DNA of 32,872 nt from Parabacteroides sp. PH5-46 (GTDB lineage Bacteria > Bacteroidota > Bacteroidia > Bacteroidales > Tannerellaceae): the NCBI RefSeq assembly GCF_029892785.1, contig NZ_JARXXA010000027.1:1-32872 (forward strand). Reading direction: 5' to 3'. The position numbers and the translations under genes are program-made. A model generated the notes under the pieces. It searched no databases and was not told the DNA's origin. It saw nothing but the letters and a program-made list of their open reading frames with translations. Positions 24,027 through 31,609 of this stretch are shown one piece after another (the first letter of the stretch is position 1; every line of letters begins with the position of its first letter).

Positions 24027-24857
24027 ATGTTAGAACTCCCCGAAGTAATCACCCTCAGCAAGCAGGCAAACAACACGCTGAAGGGAAAAACAATCACGCA
24101 GGTATTCAATGCCACCAAGCCGCATAAGTTTACCTTCTACAACAGCGATCCATTGGAATACGGCAAACTGCTTACAGGCAAAACCATATTGTCCTCGCAA
24201 GGCTATGGTATGTTTGTCGATTTCCTCTTGTCGGATCATGTAACGATCAATATCGGTGACGGTGTAAGTGCCCGGTACTATGAGCCGGGCAGTAAAATAC
24301 CTGCCAACTATCAGCTATTACTGACATTTGATGATGAATCTTTCCTTGTCTTTACCGTTGCCATGTATGGTTTTATCAATGCTTATCCCGATGGTATTAT
24401 CGACAATAAATATTACAACCTGAGCAAAGAAAGCATCTCCCCGTTGAGCGATCACTACACCCCGATGCAATTCGAGAAGCTTTTTGCAGAAGCAAAGAAA
24501 ACACTTTCGGCCAAAGCTCTCCTTGCCACCGAACAACGCATTCCCGGTGTTGGCAACGGTGTAACGCAAGATATACTGTTCAATGCACGGATAAATCCGA
24601 AACAAAAAGTACTGGCATTATCCGACCCGAAGAAAGAAATCTTATTCAATTCCCTGAAAGACACTTTACAGAAAATGACTTTTGAGGGTGGGCGGGATAC
24701 GCAGACAGATCTTTACGGAAATAATGGCGGTTACCAAACTATCCTTTCTGCTAAAACATGGAAGAACGGTTGCCCTTGTTGTGGTAGTGAAATTGTAAAA
24801 GAAGCTTATTTGGGAGGATCGGTTTATTATTGCCCGGCGTGTCAGAAGATGGATTAA
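24027..24857 (+). CDS. Fpg/Nei-family DNA glycosylase-like protein
   Basis: This 276-residue protein has the full architecture of formamidopyrimidine-DNA glycosylase/endonuclease VIII. The N-terminal beta sandwich starts MLELPEVITLSKQA, the H2TH region is LLATEQRIPGVGNGVTQDILFNARINP (about 165-191), and the C-terminal zinc finger is CPCCG...YYCPACQ. Catalytic Glu3 is retained, but the residue after Met is Leu rather than the Pro nucleophile of Fpg and Nei. Related Firmicutes/Bacteroidetes proteins start M(I/L)ELPE, as I recall. Repair of oxidised bases, a DNA-lesion sensor role, or another nucleophile are all open. It ends the cassette, 34 bases from the convergent mobB stop. Confidence 0.83.
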   Translation: MLELPEVITLSKQANNTLKGKTITQVFNATKPHKFTFYNSDPLEYGKLLTGKTILSSQGYGMFVDFLLSDHVTINIGDGVSARYYEPGSKIPANYQLLLTFDDESFLVFTVAMYGFINAYPDGIIDNKYYNLSKESISPLSDHYTPMQFEKLFAEAKKTLSAKALLATEQRIPGVGNGVTQDILFNARINPKQKVLALSDPKKEILFNSLKDTLQKMTFEGGRDTQTDLYGNNGGYQTILSAKTWKNGCPCCGSEIVKEAYLGGSVYYCPACQKMD

Positions 24858-24891
24858 TACGTGCAGCTGATAATAGCGTTGACATATGAGT

Positions 24892-26172
24892 TTATATCTG
24901 TCTACCCGGTTTCCGTCTTTTTGCTTTCCATTGTCGTTGCTTTTCTTCATATTCTTTCTCCTTTGCAAAAGCAACATCTTCATAATTTTCACTCTGCGGC
25001 TCAATATCAAAGAGACTGAATAGACTTGAAGCGGCATCTGTAATACCAGATAAATTCAGCGAAGGGGAAGACAGCTTTTCCTGTTGAGGTTTATAGTTAA
25101 CTTCTTTTTCTAGTCTTTCTTCTTTCACAGGAGAATCATTAAATAAGTGTTGGAACTGATTGGCAGAAAATTCTTTGCCGAGTCGTGAGCCATTGAGTAT
25201 AGCTTGATTCTGATAATCTATAAATGTTACCCCATAGATGCGTCCCTGTTCATTCTTTCTAAAAATGGTTCCGATGTTTTTTTCTTTCAATAGCGACTTA
25301 AAATCATTTATATTATTAGCTCCTTTCATCGCTTTGGCAATTATCGGACGAAGGTTTTCCCTTACCCTGTTTTTCTCGATAGCTGATTTGGAGTGTTCAA
25401 AATGCTTTTGCATTGCATCATAGCCGACCGATTTACCAAACTTGGAGGATTTAACCGGCACACCGATTTTATCTCCTTTGTCATCTATTACGGAATAAAT
25501 CAATCCCTGATAGGGCTTGCTTTTATATTCGCCTTTAACTTCTTCCACCGTTATATTGAACTGCTCCAGTATTGTCCGGTATTCTCCAAATGACTGAAAA
25601 TAGAAATGGCTCATTACCGATTTAGCGATATTACCCATCTGATGTTTTATATCTCCGGCTTTGTAGTCTATCTTCTTTGTCGGGGTATCACTTTCACGCT
25701 GTCCTTTCTTCAACGGAACAAGATTAAACTCCTGTTCCAACTCTTTACATATCTTCATTGAACGGGCTACTTCATAGCTGTCGTTTATCTTTTTGCCTAT
25801 TTCGTCAATCCGTAGAGATACGATATGTGCATGCGTCCGGTCTATATCAGTATGCTTGAAAACAATATAAGGTTGGTTCCCATATCCGAGTTTTTCCATA
25901 TAGCTTTGAGCTATCTCTGATAACTGCTCATCCGATAGTTTATCTTTCGGGTCGGGATTGAGCGAAGCATGGAATACAATCTTTTCAGTTCTATTGTTCA
26001 TCGCCAGATAAGGATAAAATGAATCCATACAATCATGGATGGAAAATTTTCCGTCAGGAGGGTTAAACATCTTCTGGCTGTACAATACATCTGCCTGATT
26101 GTCTTCCACCTTGATTTTGTTATAGGCTAATACCCCAAATACTGATTTACCCGAACTTATTTTGGCAAGCAT
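24892..26172 (-). CDS. mobB: MobB-type relaxase of a Bacteroides conjugative/mobilisable element
   Basis: This 426-residue relaxase would nick oriT and pilot the transferred strand. The N terminus has a candidate catalytic Tyr (VLAYNKIKV, about residue 17). The metal-binding three-His motif HTDIDRTHAHI (about 107-117) is intact. The C-terminal part is charged and low-complexity (EKEYEEKQRQWKAKRRKPG). It overlaps the upstream mobA by 16 bases, so the pair is one operon on the minus strand. The usual third gene, mobC (coupling ATPase), does not follow. The cargo cassette occupies that position instead, and a decayed mobB tail lies at its other end. Confidence 0.9.
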   Translation of the reverse strand: MLAKISSGKSVFGVLAYNKIKVEDNQADVLYSQKMFNPPDGKFSIHDCMDSFYPYLAMNNRTEKIVFHASLNPDPKDKLSDEQLSEIAQSYMEKLGYGNQPYIVFKHTDIDRTHAHIVSLRIDEIGKKINDSYEVARSMKICKELEQEFNLVPLKKGQRESDTPTKKIDYKAGDIKHQMGNIAKSVMSHFYFQSFGEYRTILEQFNITVEEVKGEYKSKPYQGLIYSVIDDKGDKIGVPVKSSKFGKSVGYDAMQKHFEHSKSAIEKNRVRENLRPIIAKAMKGANNINDFKSLLKEKNIGTIFRKNEQGRIYGVTFIDYQNQAILNGSRLGKEFSANQFQHLFNDSPVKEERLEKEVNYKPQQEKLSSPSLNLSGITDAASSLFSLFDIEPQSENYEDVAFAKEKEYEEKQRQWKAKRRKPGRQI

Positions 26173-26603
26173 CTTTCCCTAATTTGAATGTATAAATCTT
26201 CAATTTCAGTTTTCATCAGGATAAAATCCAGTGTTGGTTTCTCGATAATTTTCATCATTGAACGTGCTTTTTCTTCTCCTAAATTTTGTATCAAGACTTG
26301 AAAAGCCTGAGTATAATTTGTCTTTATCGCCCGGAATTGAGCAAAAAACTGAGATAATAACATGGCAAAATCAATAGCCGATTTATCTATCGAAACGATT
26401 TTTACCGGATTATTCAGTACACAATCCGCAATAAACCGGGACTTACTTTTATGTCCTGACTTCCGGAACAAGGATAGAAACCGTTCATTATCCTTATTAT
26501 TCAGGCGTATCATATGACGGTAAGTCTGCTTATCAGTTTTAGGTTTACGCCCTCTTTTCTTTTTGAGCCGCCTGGCTCCATTATTAACATGTTCCATGTT
26601 CAT
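26157..26603 (-). CDS. mobA: MobA-type mobilisation accessory protein
   Basis: This 148-residue protein has a very basic N terminus (RRLKKKRGRKPK) and a ribbon-helix-helix-like region (IRLNNKDNERFLSLFRKSGHKSKSRFIADCVL, about 32-65), then a helical tail. It matches the MobA accessory proteins of Bacteroides conjugative elements, which bind oriT and recruit the relaxase. It overlaps mobB by 16 bases. It faces a 540-bp intergenic region with several hairpins and a TATCTTTG box (minus strand, 26855-26848) as its candidate promoter. This MobA is not the relaxase called MobA in IncQ plasmids. Confidence 0.85.
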   Translation of the reverse strand: MNMEHVNNGARRLKKKRGRKPKTDKQTYRHMIRLNNKDNERFLSLFRKSGHKSKSRFIADCVLNNPVKIVSIDKSAIDFAMLLSQFFAQFRAIKTNYTQAFQVLIQNLGEEKARSMMKIIEKPTLDFILMKTEIEDLYIQIRERCLPK

Positions 26604-27144
26604 TAAATATTGAGTTTATTCTTTAAAAGGTTCGACTTGGGAGAACCGTCCCCAAACTTTCGGTTTGGGCAAGAAATGTTTTTGGAGGTGGAAAATGGAA
26701 TTTTTCGCTGACAAAAACACTTCTTGCTATTGTCTGACGACAATAAAATCCGCCGGCATTGGCGGACGTTCACAGGAACCGGAACGGTTACTCATTTATT
26801 GGGAGTTTTAAATCATAGATAACTCCCGGCTTTTCATTCCCGTTGGACAAAGATAGGGGATGAACTTCGCTTATACACAACAGAATAAGCGGACAGAAAC
26901 GGTCAGTCAGTGCCACTTATACTTGATTCCAAAATCAGCTTTCTTTTATCGTTTTCTTTGTGGCATGAAAGCAAAAATGCAAGTCGGGATACAAGAAAAA
27001 TTGTCTGTTTGCCTATTTGGCGATAAGTATGCAGATAGACAGATGTGCAAATGTTCAAGTAATCAGAAACAGATACCTGAATAGCTGATTAAATGAATAA
27101 AAGAAGAATTGTATAAATATGGGCAATCATAAAATCATTCATAT
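26604..27144. other. Candidate oriT region with hairpin cluster
   Basis: This 541-bp gap lies between divergent mobA and DUF3408. Five perfect short stem-loops occur between 26651 and 26827: CCCAAAC/GTTTGGG (26651-26669), ATTGTC/GACAAT (26729-26744), TCCGCC/GGCGGA (26749-26766), AACCG/CGGTT (26777-26789) and GGGAGTT/AACTCCC (26801-26827). A leftward TATCTTTG (26855-26848) could be the mobAB promoter. A frame of about 74 codons at 26860-27084 looks non-coding. In this family oriT usually lies upstream of the mobilisation genes, so this is the best candidate. Confidence 0.6.
26848..26855 (-). promoter_or_regulatory. Candidate -7 element of mobAB
   Basis: TATCTTTG on the minus strand matches the Bacteroidetes -7 consensus. 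A GTTG in place of TTTG lies about 22 bases upstream, so the -33 element is weak. The transcript would run about 240 bases through the hairpin cluster before mobA. Confidence 0.4.
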
Positions 27145-27603
27145 ATGGAAGAAGATAATCAAGTAAACAAAAAAGCAGGTGTGAAGATAGACACAAGTGC
27201 ATTTATCCGTCAAGTCGCGGTTGCAGGTAGCAATGAAGAAATGCCTAAATCCACACAGGCAGAAAATCGGTTGGAAGTTGCCGGAAACAAAACGAACGCA
27301 GAACCGGAAATCTCCATTGAAGAAAAAACAAAAGAACCGCCCAAAAAGAAGCGGGGACAATCGGTAGATTATGAATCGGTATTTCTTTCCCGTAATGAAC
27401 TCCGTAATCGGCAGGGATTGTATATCGGCAAAGACAACTACGAAGTTCTTCAAACCCTTGTCCGCTCAATACGCAATGAACGGATTAGCGTCAGCGGATT
27501 GGTTGATAACATCATCAGCCATCATATCGAACTCTATGAAGATGAAATCAATCGTATCTACGAAGAGAACATCAAAAAGCCCATAAAAAGGAGCGGTAAG
27601 TAA
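27145..27603 (+). CDS. DUF3408 conjugal transfer protein
   Basis: This 152-residue protein has a charged, Lys/Glu-rich N-terminal half (to about residue 72, PPKKKRGQSVD). The DUF3408 domain follows (about 75-140: YESVFLSRNELRNRQGLYIGKDNYEVLQTLVRSIRNERISVSGLVDNIISHHIELYEDEI). The pattern suggests a ribbon-helix-helix-like DNA-binding fold. The family occurs next to ParA in Bacteroides conjugative elements (TraB position of CTnDOT). Here it precedes the ParA gene by 38 bases. A role in partition or relaxosome assembly is inferred from context. Confidence 0.85.
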   Translation: MEEDNQVNKKAGVKIDTSAFIRQVAVAGSNEEMPKSTQAENRLEVAGNKTNAEPEISIEEKTKEPPKKKRGQSVDYESVFLSRNELRNRQGLYIGKDNYEVLQTLVRSIRNERISVSGLVDNIISHHIELYEDEINRIYEENIKKPIKRSGK

Positions 27604-27641
27604 TTCATTTCAGAAACAGTATAAACTAAAAAAAGAGCATC

Positions 27642-28427
27642 ATGAGCAATTCAGAGAATCAAAAGCAAACAAGACCTGTGTATCTTTCTTTCTGCACACA
27701 AAAAGGAGGAGCAGGCAAATCCGTCTTCACAACTTTAATAGCCAGTTATCTGCATTATTTGAAAAACTATAATGTTGCTGTAATTGATTGTGATTTCCCA
27801 CAATGGAGTATCCAGAAGATGCGGAGGCGGGAAGCGGAACAATTACAAACCAATGCTTTTTATCAAAGGAAAGCGGAATCCCTGTTTACAAAATTAGGTA
27901 AACTGACTTATCCTATCGTTCCGACCGAACCGGAACAAGCTCTCGCAAGGGCAAAAGCATTTTTGGAAAGCGAATCGGAAGAATACGATGTGGTATTATT
28001 CGACTTGCCGGGAACAGTGAATAATGAAAATGTAGTTGAGATATTCTTTCAGATGGATTATCTGTTTGTTCCGATAACCACTTCTCGGATTAATATGGAA
28101 AGTACCCTACCATTTATCATTTCTATTAACGAGATGATAACTATGAATCCGCAAGTTAGATTGAAGGGTATCTATCCGTTCTGGAACAGAGTAACGAATC
28201 GGGAGAGAAAGGAGCTATTCAATTATTACGAAGAAGCTATTTTAGGATTAGGTATTTCCATTATGGAGAACCGCATCCCGCAAAGTGTCCGTTATGACAG
28301 GGAACAATCCATTGAGGGGAATGACTATCTGTTCCTCTCAACAATCTTTCCTCCTGATAAACCATTGCTAAATGGCAGCAATTTGGATTTGCTGGTTGAG
28401 GAGATAATCAAAACGATCAAGCTGTAA
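27642..28427 (+). CDS. ParA/MinD-type ATPase (TraA-like)
   Basis: This 261-residue ATPase has the deviant Walker A motif CTQKGGAGKSVFTTLIAS (about 18-35), Walker A' in VAVIDCDFPQWS (about 46-57) and Walker B in VVLFDLPGT (about 119-127). Bacteroides conjugative elements carry such a ParA homologue (TraA) at the head of the transfer operon, and related proteins help maintain or position the excised circle. It lies between DUF3408 and a small membrane-anchored protein with only two bases to the latter, so the three form one operon. Confidence 0.88.
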   Translation: MSNSENQKQTRPVYLSFCTQKGGAGKSVFTTLIASYLHYLKNYNVAVIDCDFPQWSIQKMRRREAEQLQTNAFYQRKAESLFTKLGKLTYPIVPTEPEQALARAKAFLESESEEYDVVLFDLPGTVNNENVVEIFFQMDYLFVPITTSRINMESTLPFIISINEMITMNPQVRLKGIYPFWNRVTNRERKELFNYYEEAILGLGISIMENRIPQSVRYDREQSIEGNDYLFLSTIFPPDKPLLNGSNLDLLVEEIIKTIKL

Positions 28428-28429
28428 TC

Positions 28430-29113
28430 ATGGAAGCTGAAAAGATAAAAGCAATTCTGTTGGCGACAGCATGTTTCTTTATGGCATGTCTGAACCTCTG
28501 GAATATCTTCAAAGACTGGTTTGAGAAGAAATATGAATCAAGAAAGGGAGATGCGGATGAAAATCAACAATCCTCAAAGCCTAGCCAGATACCGGATATT
28601 ATCGGAAAGTCAAAATTCAAACTATCCGATGAAAGAAAACCTAAACAAGAAGAGTCAATAAAACAGGCTGACCTTTTGAAAAAGGAAATAGCTGAACTGA
28701 AAGAACTGGTATTCCTACAATCCAAGATGATAGAAGAGAACAAACCTTTTATGTCTATCCCGTTGAGAGTAGAAGAATCTTCCGACATTGATCCAGATAC
28801 TTTTGATGATGAAAGTATTCCTATTCTGACGGAAAAGGAACGTTCGCAATTCAGCACAGGAACAACACTTGATGAATTTGAATTAGTGGTCAAAACGCTT
28901 CAAGGTAAACCAATTACAAAAGATGAGGAGAAAGAGGTCGGTTATATCATACCGAAGATTGAGGGAACTGATATTTATAATCAATTCACTAAACAGATTC
29001 ATGGTGCGGAGGAACGGGCTATAGCTATTCTGAATAGGATTGAGGATAATAGGCAAGCCTTGTCAGGTAATGGGTCTGACGATTTTGATTATAGGAAATA
29101 TATTAGGGAGTGA
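28430..29113 (+). CDS. Membrane-anchored transfer-operon protein of unknown function
   Basis: This 227-residue protein has an N-terminal hydrophobic segment (KAILLATACFFMACLNLW, about 6-23). A charged linker follows, then a probable coiled coil (about 75-105: KQADLLKKEIAELKELVFLQSKM), and an acidic C-terminal part. It begins two bases after the ParA stop. In Bacteroides conjugative elements an uncharacterised TraC/TraD-position protein lies here, and this is probably one. It is the last transfer-type gene in the window. The expected next genes (DUF4134, DUF4133, TraG ATPase) do not follow. I do not assign a function. Confidence 0.6.
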   Translation: MEAEKIKAILLATACFFMACLNLWNIFKDWFEKKYESRKGDADENQQSSKPSQIPDIIGKSKFKLSDERKPKQEESIKQADLLKKEIAELKELVFLQSKMIEENKPFMSIPLRVEESSDIDPDTFDDESIPILTEKERSQFSTGTTLDEFELVVKTLQGKPITKDEEKEVGYIIPKIEGTDIYNQFTKQIHGAEERAIAILNRIEDNRQALSGNGSDDFDYRKYIRE

Positions 29114-29208
29114 GTAAAAAAACAAATTATTTATGGATATTATTCAAGTGAAATTCCTCTTTCATCAACTAATTGAAGTACTTTAGAGTGGGTATCGGAA
29201 AAAATCAA

Positions 29209-29216
29209 TATATTTG
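29209..29216 (+). promoter_or_regulatory. Candidate -7 element of the HTH-KAP-RhuM operon
   Basis: TATATTTG fits TAnnTTTG and lies 25 bases before the HTH gene start. No good TTTG is seen 19-21 bases upstream; TTTA at 29182-29185 is at 23 bases. The first gene may regulate this promoter. Confidence 0.45.
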
Positions 29217-29241
29217 CAAAATACATCAATGATATAATGAA

Positions 29242-29442
29242 ATGGAATTAAACAGGTTGAAGGTCGTACTTGTGGAGAGGAAGAAAACAGGCAAATGGCT
29301 TGCTGAAACATTAGGTAAAAACGAAGCTACTGTTTCTCGTTGGTGCGCAAATGTGTCGCAGCCATCGCTTGAAACACTGTTTTCCATTGCTAAGGCGTTG
29401 AATGTGGATGTGAGAGAGTTGTTGATTTCGACGAAAAATTAA
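29242..29442 (+). CDS. Small Cro/CI-type HTH regulator
   Basis: This 66-residue protein is essentially one HTH_3 domain: LKVVLVERKKTGKWLAETLGKNEATVSRWCANVSQPSLETLFSIAKALNVDVRELL. Small regulators like this often head restriction-modification and other defence operons in Bacteroides, where they delay or limit expression of toxic effectors. It precedes the KAP NTPase gene by 17 bases in a tight operon. Autoregulation is likely from its size and position but is not shown. Confidence 0.85.
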   Translation: MELNRLKVVLVERKKTGKWLAETLGKNEATVSRWCANVSQPSLETLFSIAKALNVDVRELLISTKN

Positions 29443-29459
29443 TTTTTATTTCAATAAAG

Positions 29460-31607
29460 ATGATAAATAATGACTTTCATGCGGATAAACCTGCATCCAT
29501 AGAATCAGAAGACAAATTTCAACGATACAATTTTGCACGTCGAATAGCGGAAACCATTGCTCAGAAACAGAACTGTGATGGAATTATAATAGGTATTTAT
29601 GGTGCTTGGGGTGAAGGAAAAACATCTGTGCTAAATTTTATTGATTCAGAACTTTCAAAAGTAAATGATGTTATTTGTTTAAAATTTAACCCGTGGAGAT
29701 ATAGTGATGAAAATAGTTTGCTAATAAGCTTTTTTAATGTCTTAACAATCGCATTAGATAAAAATCTTAGTACTGGAAAAGAAAAAGTGGGGGAGATTAT
29801 CAAAAAATATAGCAGACTTTTAAAATTTGATATTCCTATTATTGGTGGAAATATTGGTGAGGCTGCCGATTCTATAGGCAGCGTAATGGCAGAAATAGAT
29901 GTAGAAGATTTGAAAAAGCGAGTCGAACAAATAATAATAGATAGTAATAAAAAGCTTGTGATTTTTATTGATGACATTGACCGACTTGACAAATATGAAA
30001 TTCATTCTATATTTCGCTTGGTAAAACTAACAGCGGATTTTTACAACACTACCTATATTCTTTCTTTTGATGAAGAAGTAGTATCGAAATCAATAGGAGA
30101 GAGATATGGCACTGGCGATTTAGAATCAGGGAAAAATTTTCTTGAAAAGATAATACAGGTTCCTTTGACAATTCCAAAAGCACAGCCGGAAGCTCTTCGA
30201 GATTATTGCTTTGAAATGATTAATGGCATTTATAAAGTGTATAATATTGAATTGCCTGAGGGTGAAGGTCGACGCTTTGTGTCTCTCTTTACAACCAGCC
30301 TCTTGAACAAATTTGATACGCCACGCATGGTTGTTAGATACACAAATTCTCTATCATTTTCAATTCCGTTATTAGCGGGAGAAGCAAATATGGTAGATTT
30401 AATGATAATAGAAGCTATTAAAATTGTTTATCCTTATATTTATAAATTTATACGAGAAAATCCTGTTTACTTTATTCCTAGCCACTTGTTAAATAGGGAT
30501 GATGAAAAAAAGAAAGAACTTGTTAAAAAAGAGATTGATAATCTATGTACTAATTTTAGTAATAAAGAAAAAGAATCAATTATAGAGCTATTAACGGAAC
30601 TGTTTCCACTATTAGAAACTGCCTATAAAAACATATCGTATCCTGATTGGAAAATTACAGGGTGGTATAAGAATAAGCGCATTGCTTCTCAGAAATATTT
30701 TAATCGATATTTTACCTATTCTGTTATTAAAGGGGAAATATCCGATATTTCATTCGAACAACTTGTTTCTAATCTTTCCACAATGTCGGAAAGAGAAATA
30801 ATTGATGATATAAAACTATTAATACAAAATAGTTCAGCAGATAATTTTATTTATAAATTAAGAAATGTTGAAGCTGATTTACATTGGGATATAGCAAAGA
30901 AGTTAGTGAAAATATTGGTTGTAAATACAGAACTATTCCCTCTCAATCCACAAAATTATTTATTTGAATCACAATCGCCAAAAGGACAATTAGCCATCTT
31001 TATTTATCAGGTAATAAAGAAGCATAACAACCCAGATGAGCAACTGTCATTTTCTAAAGAGATTATTAATGAATCGATACCTTTAGAATTTACATTCGAT
31101 ATTGTGAGATGGCTAAATCCTAAAGAAGAGGAACCAAATAATATTTTTACGAAAGAGATATTCCAAGAAATTTGGGAAATATTACTTAAGCGGATTTTGA
31201 AAGAAGCAGATGAAAAAGATATTTTTGAAGCATTTCCAGAAGAATCATATATGATTTGCAAATTCTGGGAAGGATTTGGGAGAGATGAATTTAACAAGTA
31301 TATGCATAAATTAATAGACGAAAATCCTCAAAAATCTATATTTCTTTTAAGAACTTATTTGCCTCGGTTTAGAGCTATGGGAGATGACGAATATCGTGAT
31401 GGAGATTTTAACGAAAAAACATATAAATATTTAGTTTCTATACTCGATAAAGATTATATTGTTGACGCCATTTTCAAAGTCTATCCGAAAGCTGAACTAG
31501 AAAAGCAGGAAGTTATATGGAAAGACCGAGATGAAGTTGGATTAACTGATTTTGAAATGGCAAGACAATATTATCACTGGTATTTACTTGATTTAGAAGA
31601 ATTATAA
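29460..31607 (+). CDS. KAP-family P-loop NTPase
   Basis: This 715-residue protein has an N-terminal KAP NTPase domain. Walker A is IYGAWGEGKTSVLNFI (about 47-62). Walker B is LVIFIDDIDRLDKYEI (about 164-179). The intervening DVICLKFNPWRYSDEN is typical of KAP proteins. The rest (about 330-715) is helical, with no second enzyme domain I recognise. I see no clear transmembrane insertion, although many KAP proteins have one. KAP NTPases are repeatedly found in mobile defence loci and may act as sensors or switches that trigger an effector. It is visibly more AT-rich than the transfer genes, suggesting separate acquisition. The RhuM gene begins two bases after its stop. Confidence 0.85.
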   Translation: MINNDFHADKPASIESEDKFQRYNFARRIAETIAQKQNCDGIIIGIYGAWGEGKTSVLNFIDSELSKVNDVICLKFNPWRYSDENSLLISFFNVLTIALDKNLSTGKEKVGEIIKKYSRLLKFDIPIIGGNIGEAADSIGSVMAEIDVEDLKKRVEQIIIDSNKKLVIFIDDIDRLDKYEIHSIFRLVKLTADFYNTTYILSFDEEVVSKSIGERYGTGDLESGKNFLEKIIQVPLTIPKAQPEALRDYCFEMINGIYKVYNIELPEGEGRRFVSLFTTSLLNKFDTPRMVVRYTNSLSFSIPLLAGEANMVDLMIIEAIKIVYPYIYKFIRENPVYFIPSHLLNRDDEKKKELVKKEIDNLCTNFSNKEKESIIELLTELFPLLETAYKNISYPDWKITGWYKNKRIASQKYFNRYFTYSVIKGEISDISFEQLVSNLSTMSEREIIDDIKLLIQNSSADNFIYKLRNVEADLHWDIAKKLVKILVVNTELFPLNPQNYLFESQSPKGQLAIFIYQVIKKHNNPDEQLSFSKEIINESIPLEFTFDIVRWLNPKEEEPNNIFTKEIFQEIWEILLKRILKEADEKDIFEAFPEESYMICKFWEGFGRDEFNKYMHKLIDENPQKSIFLLRTYLPRFRAMGDDEYRDGDFNEKTYKYLVSILDKDYIVDAIFKVYPKAELEKQEVIWKDRDEVGLTDFEMARQYYHWYLLDLEEL

Positions 31608-31609
31608 TA

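Noticed and set aside
26651-26827. CRISPR array
   Set aside because: The hairpins differ from one another in sequence and spacing. There are no repeated units with regular spacers here or elsewhere in the window.
26860-27084. 74-codon frame in the oriT region
   Set aside because: No recognisable domain and no clear ribosome-binding context. It overlaps the likely leftward mobAB promoter.
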